Part shown: one piece after another, positions 1 to 8,002 of the stretch
How positions within the stretch are numbered: position 1 is the stretch's first letter
Layout of the letters: each line of letters begins with the position of its first letter
Source of the DNA: Litorimonas sp046250185
GTDB lineage: Bacteria > Pseudomonadota > Alphaproteobacteria > Caulobacterales > Maricaulaceae
Reading direction: 5' to 3' (one strand)
Assembly (NCBI RefSeq): GCF_046250185.1
Contig: NZ_CP176469.1
Length of the DNA: 64,000 nt
Program-made: the position numbers and the translations under genes
Notes under the pieces: model-generated
Database searches by the model: none
What the model was told of the DNA's origin: nothing
Seen by the model: only the letters and a program-made list of their open reading frames with translations

Positions 1-458
1 AGCAATGTATCAATCCCAATGGTCGCGCCGCCCACACTCGTGATCGTGCCTGTGTTCGTGATCGTGTTGACCGCGCCGTCCGCATCTCGGTCATAGTAAA
101 CGACAGCTTCCGTGGCTTCGCCCGTGCCCGCAATCACGCCAGCATTGACCAGTGTGGACTGATCACCCTCAAAGAAAATAACGCCGTCTACGCCCTGCAA
201 AGTAGCGCCGTCCGCAACATTAATCGTCAGCAGATCTTCGTTATTATCCATGAAGATCACAACATCTTCATCGCTTCCATCCGTGCTGGTCAGCGTTGTC
301 CCGCCCGCAATGTTAATCGTCACATTGTCCTGGCTGTTATTCTCCAGCTCAATCACATCACCGCTCGAAACAACACACTCCCCATTCACATCAACATTCA
401 CCGTCGCACCAGACCCAGACGCAGGATTAGACAAAGGAAAATCAGCGCAGGAAGTGAC
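1..458. repeat. Copy 2 of 1902-bp direct repeat (truncated by window edge)
   Basis: This segment matches 1903-2360 base for base except for about five substitutions (for example near 114, 204, 232 and 388). The offset is 1902 bp, a multiple of three, so the duplication keeps the reading frame of the minus-strand surface protein. Confidence 0.93.
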
Positions 459-2504
459 AGTGACAACTGTTGCCGTAGGCGTAGGTGTCGGCGTCGGTGT
501 AGGTGTTGGCGTAGGCGTCGGTGTCGGCGTTGGTGTCGGTGTTGGAGTCGGTGTAGGCGTTGGTGTTGGCGTCGGCGTTGGTGTTGGCGTCGGCGTTGGT
601 GTTGGCGTCGGCGTCGGCGTTGGCGTCGGTGTCGGCGTCGGAGTTGGCGTAGGCGTTGGCGTCGGTGTCGGTGTTGGCGTCGGCGTCGGTGTTGGCGTCG
701 GCGTCGGAGTCGGCGTAGGTGTTGGTGTTGGTGTTGGTGTTGGTGTTGGTGTTGGTGTCGGTGTCGGCGTCGGTGTCGTGGCAGCCGTCGTGACAACCAC
801 TAAGTCCCCTCCCGCATCTGCCACAGTGACAAAGTCCAGCAAGAAGCTGGTATCTGCGATTTGCGAGACAAGTGTGGCGTCATTTGTCAGCGTCCCGCCC
901 ACATCAATCAGCGTAAACTCCTGATCAATCGCAGAGACTGTGTTCGTATCCGTCACGGTCACGGTAGAGCCCGTATTGAGGGTCACATCGCCCGCAACTG
1001 TGACAGTCGGATTGCCGAGATTAAACAACAAGTCCCCGTCACTGGTCAGGTTCCCGTCAATCGTCCGCGCCCCGTCAAAGCTTAGCGTCACGCCGCTATC
1101 GACAATGACATTCACGCTTTGCAGCACATCACTGGTCAGCACAAAGTCCGCTGTCGTAAAGTTCAGCGTATCCACAAAGTTCAATGTCCCGAGGAAATCC
1201 CCGAGCAAAGCCCCGCCCTGCTGCGTGAAGGTGATCGCCTCACCTGCATTGGACGCATCAAACGACGCACGTGTGCCGCTGATCGTGCCCGCATTGACAA
1301 AGGTGTTATTGACCGCGGCAACCGCCACGTCTTCTAGAATGACTTCCACAGTCGGCGCTGCGTCTGTGCCGCCAACCTCAACGTCAATCGTCGTGCTGGT
1401 GACTTGAACCCCCGCATCATCTCCAGAGATCACGCCACCCGCCAAGTTATTGAGGGTCACGCCTGCGCCAGAGATAAACACCCCGTCGCCCGATGTATTC
1501 GTGATCGTGCCGCTATTATTGATCGTCAGGTCATGCTCTGCATGGGCGCCGTTAATATAGATGCCGCGCTGCGTGCCGCTAATAATACCGCCCGTCTCGT
1601 TCGTGATCGTCCCTGAGATCACAGCGTCTTGCTCGACCCGGATCGCCGCATTGCTGCTATTATCGCGGACGGACGAGATTGTGCCTGAGTTCGTGATGTT
1701 GACCTCGACCTGACATAAAACCAGCGTGTTGTTCTCAAGACAACCGCGCTCAATGCTGTTCGTGTTGCCAGGATCGCCGTTAAAGTTGATCGCATCCGCG
1801 TCGCTATCCGTGCCCGTGTTCGAGATCGTGCCGCTATTGTTGAGCGTGAAGCGCGCCGTGCCGTCTTCGTCGCCCCGCGTGCCGCTGGACGGATCCGTGC
1901 CCAGCAATGTATCAATCCCAATGGTCGCGCCGCCCACACTCGTGATCGTGCCTGTGTTCGTGATCGTGTTGACCGCGCCGTCCGCATCTCGGTCATAGTA
2001 AACGACAGCTTCCGTAGCTTCGCCCGTGCCCGCAATCACGCCAGCATTGACCAGTGTGGACTGATCACCCTCAAAGAAAATAACGCCGTCTACGCCCTGC
2101 AAAGTTGCGCCGTCCGCAACATTAATCGTCAGTAGATCTTCGTTATTATCCATGAAGATCACAACATCTTCATCGCTTCCATCCGTGCTGGTCAGCGTTG
2201 TCCCGCCCGCAATGTTAATCGTCACATTGTCCTGGCTGTTATTCTCCAGCTCAATCACATCACCGCTCGAAACAACACACTCCCCATTCACATCAACAGT
2301 CACCGTCGCACCAGACCCAGACGCAGGATTAGACAAAGGAAAATCAGCGCAGGAAGTGACGTCCACTGTCACTTGAGCTTGAGCCTGCGGCACAGCCACC
2401 ATCATAAGCGCAAAAGTTGCGGCAGATGTCGCGAGTAAAGTTTTTCTTGAAGCGGAGCCTGTTGTCTTGGCAGCAGGTGCAATATGTGACGGCTTTACGA
2501 ACAT
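1..2504 (-). CDS. Autotransporter-like repetitive surface protein, 3' end outside window
   Basis: Reading the minus strand from ATG 2504 gives one open frame to the left edge, at least 834 residues. GGAG lies 8 nt before the ATG. An N-terminal segment with a hydrophobic stretch ending in AQAQ (about residues 20-40) looks like an extended signal peptide. The passenger is rich in short Asn/Ser/Gly/Thr repeats such as NSGTISNTGT, typical of beta-helical autotransporter passengers. About residues 577-677 are a nearly pure Pro-Thr dipeptide linker. After the linker the start of the passenger repeats: positions 1-458 copy 1903-2360 at about 99% identity, exactly 634 codons apart. The beta-barrel expected at the C-terminus would lie off the window, so type V secretion is inferred. 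The first passenger copy contains a few Cys residues. Substrate or adhesion target is unknown. Confidence 0.75.
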   Translation of the reverse strand, partial: MFVKPSHIAPAAKTTGSASRKTLLATSAATFALMMVAVPQAQAQVTVDVTSCADFPLSNPASGSGATVTVDVNGECVVSSGDVIELENNSQDNVTINIAGGTTLTSTDGSDEDVVIFMDNNEDLLTINVADGATLQGVDGVIFFEGDQSTLVNAGVIAGTGEATEAVVYYDRDADGAVNTITNTGTITSVGGATIGIDTLLGTDPSSGTRGDEDGTARFTLNNSGTISNTGTDSDADAINFNGDPGNTNSIERGCLENNTLVLCQVEVNITNSGTISSVRDNSSNAAIRVEQDAVISGTITNETGGIISGTQRGIYINGAHAEHDLTINNSGTITNTSGDGVFISGAGVTLNNLAGGVISGDDAGVQVTSTTIDVEVGGTDAAPTVEVILEDVAVAAVNNTFVNAGTISGTRASFDASNAGEAITFTQQGGALLGDFLGTLNFVDTLNFTTADFVLTSDVLQSVNVIVDSGVTLSFDGARTIDGNLTSDGDLLFNLGNPTVTVAGDVTLNTGSTVTVTDTNTVSAIDQEFTLIDVGGTLTNDATLVSQIADTSFLLDFVTVADAGGDLVVVTTAATTPTPTPTPTPTPTPTPTPTPTPTPTPTPTPTPTPTPTPTPTPTPTPTPTPTPTPTPTPTPTPTPTPTPTPTPTPTPTPTPTPTPTPTPTPTPTPTPTPTPTATVVTVTSCADFPLSNPASGSGATVNVDVNGECVVSSGDVIELENNSQDNVTINIAGGTTLTSTDGSDEDVVIFMDNNEDLLTINVADGATLQGVDGVIFFEGDQSTLVNAGVIAGTGEATEAVVYYDRDADGAVNTITNTGTITSVGGATIGIDTL
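474..775. repeat. Hexanucleotide repeat encoding a Pro-Thr linker
   Basis: About 300 bp of degenerate GGYGTY hexamers, which read Pro-Thr on the minus strand. The 3' part near 719-760 is a pure run of about six GGTGTT units. Indels of whole hexamers would keep the frame, so linker length could vary between strains. Confidence 0.9.
1903..2360. repeat. Copy 1 of 1902-bp direct repeat
   Basis: This is the partner of 1-458. It encodes the start of the first passenger unit, beginning right after the signal segment at about residue 48. Similarity stops sharply at 2360, where the second copy instead joins the Pro-Thr linker. Confidence 0.93.
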
Positions 2505-2964
2505 GTATCTATCTCCAAGAATGATCCAAAACGATCACTTAATGACGCTATCAAAACACAGTTGAAAAAAGCCGTTCGGCAGAACGTCGCACGCATATGT
2601 TGTAAAACCGCGCGTTGAATTTGTCCGCAAATTATAATTGGTGCTGACTATTCCCCATTTCCCAGAGCGTATTTTTATCGCTTCTACTTATTTAAGACCA
2701 AAATATAATTTGATTGTCAAACAATTATGTTACCAATTTCAGTGTTTGGCATGACCAAATCTGTGGAATACTCATTCCCGCAGGCCGCTCTTGATGTTTC
2801 GAAGAGGCCGCACCCCTTCTCGGCTTTGAATTGGGGCTTGCATTCGCTGAAACCAGACGCTTAATGTTCGCGGGGTTAGACATTGGTTAGCCCAATTTAA
2901 TTGCAGTCTATGTTGGGCATCACGACCTGCGAGCCGTGGGTCCGACAAATCTTAGGTATTGATC
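2505..2964. other. 460-bp intergenic region with two inverted repeats
   Basis: This is the divergent control region between the surface protein (minus) and the oxygenase (plus); it is AT-rich and I see no gene. It holds a perfect inverted repeat CGTTC-GGCA-GAACG at 2573-2586, about 70 nt before the surface-protein ATG. A second, ATTGG-N5-CCAAT at 2882-2896, lies about 70 nt before the oxygenase ATG. Both have the form of regulator sites, but no regulator can be named. Confidence 0.5.
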
Positions 2965-4455
2965 ATGAAAACAGAATTTTCATCAGATTGGAAAAGCTGG
3001 ATAAAGACCAATGTAGATGCGGGACAAGATCGTGACGGTATTTTCAAAATTTTACTCGATGAGGGCTACAGTTTTACAGCCATCGAGAAAGAGATGAATT
3101 ATAAGCCGACACGCGACATCTCTGAAATTAAAAATCCCTTTACTGTGGCCGCGGAAGAAGATGCGCGGTTGAAGGCAGAGGGAGAAGATCAAACGGCCTC
3201 CGCCATCTCGGCCAATACGTTTGAAGGCAATAACGGCGCCGCCATAGCCCCCAGTCAAATTTTTGTGCCCAATGCTAAGACAATTAACGCCTCAAAAATA
3301 GATTTGCGGACGGTGGATAATTTTCTCACGCCTGAAGAATGTGCATCTATTATTGCGCGTATAAAACCTAAGCTTCGTCCGTCTCAAGTGTCGGACTTCC
3401 AAGTCGATTCAAATGTTAGGACAAGCCAGACGTGTGATCTTGGACGGTTGGACGATCCATTTATCGAGGATATAGACGAACGCATTTGTAAACTTATCGG
3501 GATCAACAAGGCTTATTCTGAAGTTATACAAGGGCAATATTATCAAGTGGGGCAAGAATTTAAGGCCCATACCGATTTCTTTGATCTGCACGAAGTGGAA
3601 ACGCACTGTCAGGTCTTCGGGCAGCGCACCTATACAGTGATGATCTATCTCAATGATGTCGAAGACGGCGGCGAAACTTGCTTTAAACGGATTGGGGCTG
3701 AGTTTAAACCTGTGATGGGCAAGGCTGTAATCTGGAATTCGCTCAATCCTGACGGCACACCAAATATGAACAGCTTGCATCAGGCCAATCCTGTGAAGCA
3801 AGGCTATAAGGCGGTCATCACAAAGTGGTTTCGCTCCACATGCCCCAGCCAGGCCGATACAAATATGCTAACGAAGGGCAAGAATGAACGCGTTCCAAAT
3901 TATACGCCCTCAGGCATTGCCAAAATAAACATGCCAGAGGATGTCTTCGAAAAAGTCAGTCAATTTTATCACGAGAACCGCGCAAATTTAGTGGATGAAC
4001 ACGTTCAGGGCGGCTTCATCACGGGCGGGAACGCCATGACGGTTCAACGCAAAACTAGCAGTAGTCTCATCGATCTGACGCCCAAACTTCGGAAAGACGT
4101 CCATGATGCTCTCAAGCCATTGATGGAGGATTGGTGCGGAAAAATGCTAGAGCCGACTTTCGTCTACGGCGTGCGGGAGTATCACACTGGCGCTATTCTG
4201 AAAATGCACCGCGACAGGATCGATACGCATATTATCAGCGCGATCGTGAACGTGGCGCAAGACACGGAGGTCGATTGGCCTTTGGTTATTGAAGACAATT
4301 ATTACAGAACGCACAAAATTATGATCAAGCCCGGCGAAGTCATTCTTTATGAAGGCGGGCGATTGCTGCATGGCCGACCTATCAGCTTTGAAGGCAAATC
4401 TTTCGCCAACATGTTCTGCCACTTCAAGCCGACAGATTACGTAGCGCCGACATGA
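2965..4455 (+). CDS. Protein with two 2-oxoglutarate/Fe(II) oxygenase domains
   Basis: This 496-residue protein appears to hold two jelly-roll dioxygenase units. The first (about residues 95-290) resembles prolyl 4-hydroxylase domains: HxD at His202/Asp204, distal His272, and a basic residue near 282 that would bind 2-oxoglutarate. The second (about 395-490) has HRD at His415/Asp417 and distal His469 in LLHGRP. Such enzymes couple 2-oxoglutarate decarboxylation to hydroxylation of a protein or small molecule; the substrate here cannot be told. The N-terminal 40 residues form a small helical segment without a signal peptide, so the protein should be cytoplasmic. A TTG at 2959 would add two residues. 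ATG 2965 is preferred, although its ribosome site is weak. It stands alone with no operon partner. Confidence 0.82.
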   Translation: MKTEFSSDWKSWIKTNVDAGQDRDGIFKILLDEGYSFTAIEKEMNYKPTRDISEIKNPFTVAAEEDARLKAEGEDQTASAISANTFEGNNGAAIAPSQIFVPNAKTINASKIDLRTVDNFLTPEECASIIARIKPKLRPSQVSDFQVDSNVRTSQTCDLGRLDDPFIEDIDERICKLIGINKAYSEVIQGQYYQVGQEFKAHTDFFDLHEVETHCQVFGQRTYTVMIYLNDVEDGGETCFKRIGAEFKPVMGKAVIWNSLNPDGTPNMNSLHQANPVKQGYKAVITKWFRSTCPSQADTNMLTKGKNERVPNYTPSGIAKINMPEDVFEKVSQFYHENRANLVDEHVQGGFITGGNAMTVQRKTSSSLIDLTPKLRKDVHDALKPLMEDWCGKMLEPTFVYGVREYHTGAILKMHRDRIDTHIISAIVNVAQDTEVDWPLVIEDNYYRTHKIMIKPGEVILYEGGRLLHGRPISFEGKSFANMFCHFKPTDYVAPT

Positions 4456-4509
4456 TCTAAGTCTGGCTGGTTCATCTATCTATCCGTCTGGTCGCGGGAG
4501 GTGTTCGTG

Positions 4510-5490
4510 CTAAGGTTTGGGGTCGTTTAAGGCAAAATTGATGAGGAGCGGAAAGTGATCTGACCCGCAGGCTTTCAAGCGCTTCATGTCGATCAGGCTA
4601 AAGTGTTTCGAATGAAAAACATGGTCAAGTGGCCACCGCACAATCGGGTTTTTAGCATTATAACTGTTAAACAGCCCCCTGCCATGACGCGGATCCAATA
4701 GTCCACTCATTCGCAAGAATTTCTTCGTCGTTGAAGACCAACCGACATCATTTAGATCACCCGTGACGATCACAGGACCAGCGAGGTGGCCGACTTCATT
4801 TGCGACGAGGTTAAGTTCAGCATCAAGGTCTGATGTGTCGTCTTCGGGGCGCGGCGGCCTGGGATGAACGCCGTAGAACCGGAGTGCTTGGCTGTGACCC
4901 ACGTCCAAATCGATGGTAAGGGACGGGATATGATCTTGGATGAAGTATCTTTCTTGCACATTTAAAATCGGGTATCGCGAGTAAAACAGCATGCCATTAA
5001 AGTCTGGAAGCGGCAGCATATATGTATGCGGATATTCGGCTTCCAACTCCGAAAGAGCGCTACGCCATGCCGCGTCAGTTTCGACGAGGAATAATATGTC
5101 GGGGGAGATGTCTTTTATTTGCGACAGATAAGCTTCTTGCTCGCTATTTTCCATGAGGACATTTCCAACCATCAGGCGGATTGATGTGTTTGTATCGCTC
5201 AATTTGGCTTCGGGGGTTTGCGTCCACCACAATTTGGTGAAAGGCACAATATCTCTCAAACAACTCAAGATACCAATTATCAGCCCAACAAAAATGAGTT
5301 GATCAAATAGGGTATCTAAACCTGGGTGAAATGCATGAACAATAGCTGTGCCTGATAGCAAGACCAGCATTTGCAGTCTGGCATAAGTCCAAGCTCTGAG
5401 CCACCAAACCTGCTCTCGTAGAAATGGAATAGCGGTGCCTAGCAATACGGCTACCGCCCATATCCGCCAGATTACGTCCCAAATTACCAT
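4510..5490 (-). CDS. Membrane-anchored endonuclease/exonuclease/phosphatase family protein
   Basis: 326 residues. The first 85 or so form two to three membrane helices. The rest has the EEP (DNase I-like) fold: an Asn-containing first strand (VGNVLMEN), a catalytic GDLND motif near residue 245, a DHVF segment near 290, and the C-terminal GSDHFP motif near 309. The family includes nucleases, phosphoinositide and sphingomyelin phosphodiesterases. Membrane-anchored forms with this architecture are common in proteobacteria, and their substrates are mostly unknown. The catalytic domain would face either side of the inner membrane depending on helix count. It runs convergent to the dioxygenase. Confidence 0.82.
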   Translation of the reverse strand: MVIWDVIWRIWAVAVLLGTAIPFLREQVWWLRAWTYARLQMLVLLSGTAIVHAFHPGLDTLFDQLIFVGLIIGILSCLRDIVPFTKLWWTQTPEAKLSDTNTSIRLMVGNVLMENSEQEAYLSQIKDISPDILFLVETDAAWRSALSELEAEYPHTYMLPLPDFNGMLFYSRYPILNVQERYFIQDHIPSLTIDLDVGHSQALRFYGVHPRPPRPEDDTSDLDAELNLVANEVGHLAGPVIVTGDLNDVGWSSTTKKFLRMSGLLDPRHGRGLFNSYNAKNPIVRWPLDHVFHSKHFSLIDMKRLKACGSDHFPLLINFALNDPKP

Positions 5491-5508
5491 ACACTTCCCT
5501 AACCCAAA

Positions 5509-5532
5509 AAAGCCGCCCCGAGGAGCGGCTTT
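5509..5532 (-). terminator. Rho-independent terminator
   Basis: An 8-bp stem (AAAGCCGC paired with GCGGCTTT, 8-nt loop) is followed on the minus strand by a T run. It sits 20 nt after the stop of the 5553-5993 gene and upstream of the EEP gene, so it ends the small stress operon. Confidence 0.8.
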
Positions 5533-5552
5533 ATTTCGTTATTTAATTAAAA

Positions 5553-5993
5553 TTATTCCGTCGGATTATCGGCTGGATTATCCACATTTGGACGCTCAAT
5601 TTCAATCGTCGGGACCTCGACTTGTTCCGTCGTCGTGCCGGTATCAACATCGACAGGAACTTCGACTTCAATCGTGCGTGTTTCAGTTTTGACGTCCATT
5701 GTCGGCACTTCAACATCAACTGTTTTTGAGCCCATATTTACATCTGCAACGTCAACGTCAAATTCTGGCATTTGACCTTCTGTAACTTTCACATCCACAT
5801 CAGGAAGGCGCGCTTCTTGTGTTTGGTCAAGGTCGACTAAGTATAGGCCCGCGGCTGCCACGGCTGCGATAGCGAGCGCGCCGATAGCGATACCAACAAT
5901 CTTTCCGCCACTGCTTTTTTCCGATGTTTCGTGACGTGTTCCGTGACGATTATATGGATCGTTTGGATTAAGGGGTTTATTTGAATTTGACAT
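5553..5993 (-). CDS. Single-pass membrane protein with Val/Asp/Glu-rich extracytoplasmic tail
   Basis: 146 residues of unknown function. A polar N-terminus (1-30) is followed by one membrane helix (about 31-53, Ala/Gly/Ile-rich). The acidic tail is made of alternating Val with Asp/Glu, including repeated VEVP and DVDV units. The tail is likely periplasmic and has only isolated charged positives. AGGAA stands 7 nt before the ATG. It follows the 57-residue membrane protein by about 40 nt on the same strand and ends at a terminator, so the two are probably cotranscribed from the EcfG-type promoter at 6259-6283. I do not recognise a named family. Confidence 0.75.
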   Translation of the reverse strand: MSNSNKPLNPNDPYNRHGTRHETSEKSSGGKIVGIAIGALAIAAVAAAGLYLVDLDQTQEARLPDVDVKVTEGQMPEFDVDVADVNMGSKTVDVEVPTMDVKTETRTIEVEVPVDVDTGTTTEQVEVPTIEIERPNVDNPADNPTE

Positions 5994-6036
5994 AGTTGTT
6001 TTCCTTTAAATTAAATGGGGATGATGACGTGATTGA

Positions 6037-6210
6037 TTAGTTAGATTTTGGTCCGGCGAAAAACCAAACGATGAGGCCGATCAGAGGAAAGATGAGGACG
6101 AATAATGTCCATAACACTTTCTTCAAGGTGGATGCTGTAGAGCCGAAAATATTTATGATCGCCCAAATGGCCAATACCAAATGAATGAGACCCAATAATC
6201 CTTCGAACAT
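6037..6210 (-). CDS. Small PLDc_N-type membrane protein
   Basis: 57 residues with two membrane helices (about 5-22 and 32-52) ending in WFFAGPKSN, the pattern of the PLDc_N (phospholipase D N-terminal) short membrane proteins. A longer frame reaches 6255, but GGAG sits 6 nt before the inner ATG at 6210. That choice also places an EcfG-type promoter about 50 nt upstream. It is the first gene of a two-gene minus-strand unit with the 146-residue protein. Function is unknown; small proteins of this sort are often induced by envelope or general stress. Confidence 0.75.
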   Translation of the reverse strand: MFEGLLGLIHLVLAIWAIINIFGSTASTLKKVLWTLFVLIFPLIGLIVWFFAGPKSN

Positions 6211-6258
6211 GTTTTTCTCCGTGGCAGTTGCGAGCTTGTTTGCTCGAGACAACAAAAC

Positions 6259-6283
6259 TACGGGACGGGCCTCATTTGGTTCC
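6259..6283 (-). promoter_or_regulatory. EcfG-type promoter for the PLDc_N gene
   Basis: On the minus strand it reads GGAAC, 16 nt, CGTA. The known EcfG consensus is GGAAC-N16/17-CGTT, so the -10 differs by one base. The start codon is 49 nt downstream. Confidence 0.65.
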
Positions 6284-6318
6284 CAAAAAAGATTGCGCAG
6301 AGTTTGTGTATGTGCGGA

Positions 6319-6343
6319 GGAACTAAATAAATAAAATCGCGTA
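6319..6343 (+). promoter_or_regulatory. EcfG-type promoter for the single-domain response regulator
   Basis: GGAAC, 16 nt, CGTA on the plus strand. Transcription would begin around 6349-6352, practically at the ATG at 6352. No ribosome site is seen just before that ATG, which suggests a leaderless or near-leaderless message. Confidence 0.6.
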
Positions 6344-6351
6344 TATTCGGT

Positions 6352-6708
6352 ATGACAGACAAAAAAACAGTTTTAATCGTAGAGGACGATCCCTTTATCG
6401 CCATGGATTTGGAAGACATTTTCCAAGCCCACGGTTACGACGTGATCGGGCCAGTGGCTGACGTCGATACGGGGTTTAAGCTGTTAGAAGGCCAGACACC
6501 AAATTTTGCCATGTTGGATTATAATCTTGGTCGTGAAACCAGTATTCCACTTGCAAAAGCACTGCATGCCGATAGCGTCCCTTTCGTATTTTTATCGGGT
6601 CAAGTCGAGAGAGTCATTATTGACATCGACCTGCCGACCAAGCGCGTTATCGCGAAACCATTTATACCCGAACAATTACTCAAAATTGTCGACGATCATT
6701 TGGTATGA
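6352..6708 (+). CDS. Single-domain response regulator
   Basis: 118 residues forming a receiver domain only. Visible are the acidic pair in VEDDPF near residue 11, the phosphoacceptor Asp56 in MLDYN, a Ser in FLSG, and Lys102 in AKPF. There is no output domain, so it must act through protein contacts or as a phosphate sink or shuttle. It lies inside the general stress island, next to an HWE-type kinase and behind an EcfG-type promoter. In other alphaproteobacteria single-domain regulators take part in PhyR phosphorylation; a like role here is inferred. Confidence 0.88.
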   Translation: MTDKKTVLIVEDDPFIAMDLEDIFQAHGYDVIGPVADVDTGFKLLEGQTPNFAMLDYNLGRETSIPLAKALHADSVPFVFLSGQVERVIIDIDLPTKRVIAKPFIPEQLLKIVDDHLV

Positions 6709-6715
6709 TCACGCT

Positions 6716-6780
6716 CCTTGATGCCAACTGACAGCAGGGAAGGCCGTTATCCAGTCAGCATCAAGGCCACCCAAAGGTGG
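6716..6780. other. Two adjacent stem-loops in the convergent gap
   Basis: CCTTGATG and CTGAC (4 nt between) pair with GTCAG-CATCAAGG at 6754-6766. A 5-bp hairpin CCACC-CAAA-GGTGG follows directly at 6767-6780. There is no T run on either strand. It lies between the convergent response regulator and kinase genes and may act as a weak bidirectional end or RNA structure. Confidence 0.45.
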
Positions 6781-6838
6781 ACGCCTTAGGTATTCAGCGT
6801 AAAAGGCTTTGGCATTAACATAGGCTAACAAACTGCAA

Positions 6839-7915
6839 TTATATGCGCAGTCGTTCAGGGTTGGCCGTGACGTGATATTTCAGGCCATTGGGCATTAAAT
6901 TATAGCTAGCCTCACCCTGCAAATCCATTGGCACAATACGCTTCAGTATCTGACTGCCAAACCCTGCACCAAGATCGCCAGAGACACCGTCATTCAAGAT
7001 TTCATCCCATTCCAAAGAAATAATATCGCCCGTCCGCCAGCCGATAGACAGCTGCCCTTCCCTTGGCCCAAGCGCGCCGTGCTTTACGGCATTCGTGCCA
7101 AGCTCGCTCAGCATCAGCGTGAGAATAAAGGCGCCGCGGGGCGATACATCAAAATCTTGTGTTGATTGAATGGTAATGCGCTCTTGATTTCCAGAATTTA
7201 TAAACGGCTCTAACGTCGTTTTAACTAGCTTGCTCATGGGGACGCTGGCCCACTTATGGGCCGCAAATAGCGCCTGCGTTTGGCCTAAATTCGTAATTCT
7301 TTCTCTTAACCGTCGGACCAGCTTATCTTTGTCGTCTTCATTCCGACCCATCATCGAAATAAGCGCAGACACATGAGCATACATATTGCCCATGCGATGA
7401 CGTAATTCCTCGTTGATAACGGCGTAATCAGCGATCACCTGTGTCTGCTTGACGACCTCAATTTCAGTCATGATACTGACTGCCAAATCCTTGAGGAGTT
7501 GCTGATCTTCCGCGGAAAAATTGTGTCGGGGTTGACTGTCGATCACGCATAAAGTGCCCAAAGCATGACCGTCTTTCGTGACAAGCGGAGCCCCTGCGTA
7601 AAACCGTATTTCTGGGCCATCGGTCACAAGAGGATTAGCCACAAAGCGCTCGTCTTTCGTCGCGTCAGGCACGACCATCACATTATCTTGACGTATCGCG
7701 TGATCGCAAAACGCAAATTCTCGGTCAGTTTCACAGAGATCCGTGCCTTGCTTTGATTTAAACCACTGACGGTTTTCATCAATTAACGAAATTAGCGCAA
7801 CCTCGGTGCCTAACGCCGTGCTGGCCATCCGTGTGATGCGGTCAAAGCGTTCTTCGGCCTCGCTATCCAGCAGTTTAGTCGCTTTTAAGGCTGAAAGTCT
7901 TATATCTTCAGTCAT
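6839..7915 (-). CDS. GAF-domain HWE-family histidine kinase
   Basis: 358 residues: a GAF sensor domain (about 10-150), then an HWE-type transmitter with the phosphoacceptor His173 in ELRHRMGNM, an N-box with ELGTNAVKHG, and the family's W-x-E element in LEWDE. It lacks membrane helices, so it is a cytoplasmic sensor. The open frame extends to 7963, but AGGA stands 7 nt before ATG 7915, whose product starts MTEDIRLSAL as GAF kinases of this kind do. HWE kinases commonly feed PhyR. Its place between a lone receiver and the PhyR locus makes it a candidate GSR kinase. The ligand of the GAF domain is unknown. Confidence 0.85.
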   Translation of the reverse strand: MTEDIRLSALKATKLLDSEAEERFDRITRMASTALGTEVALISLIDENRQWFKSKQGTDLCETDREFAFCDHAIRQDNVMVVPDATKDERFVANPLVTDGPEIRFYAGAPLVTKDGHALGTLCVIDSQPRHNFSAEDQQLLKDLAVSIMTEIEVVKQTQVIADYAVINEELRHRMGNMYAHVSALISMMGRNEDDKDKLVRRLRERITNLGQTQALFAAHKWASVPMSKLVKTTLEPFINSGNQERITIQSTQDFDVSPRGAFILTLMLSELGTNAVKHGALGPREGQLSIGWRTGDIISLEWDEILNDGVSGDLGAGFGSQILKRIVPMDLQGEASYNLMPNGLKYHVTANPERLRI

Positions 7916-8002
7916 TCTATTGTCCTTGAACGGCACTAAACCGATAAGGCCTTCCCAAGGCAAGATTACGCCGCAAGACGCACAATAGCAATGATGAATA
8001 AT

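Noticed and set aside
398..796. Minus-strand His-Gln/Arg-rich frame
   Set aside because: It is the same hexamer repeat read in another frame. The Pro-Thr frame continues into folded passenger sequence on both sides.
250..924. Plus-strand frame with a long Val-Gly run
   Set aside because: It is the complement of the Pro-Thr linker in the minus-strand surface protein, whose frame is open through the whole region.
1..2360. CRISPR or satellite array at the left end
   Set aside because: The short repeats have no unique spacers, and the long repeat is a coding duplication.
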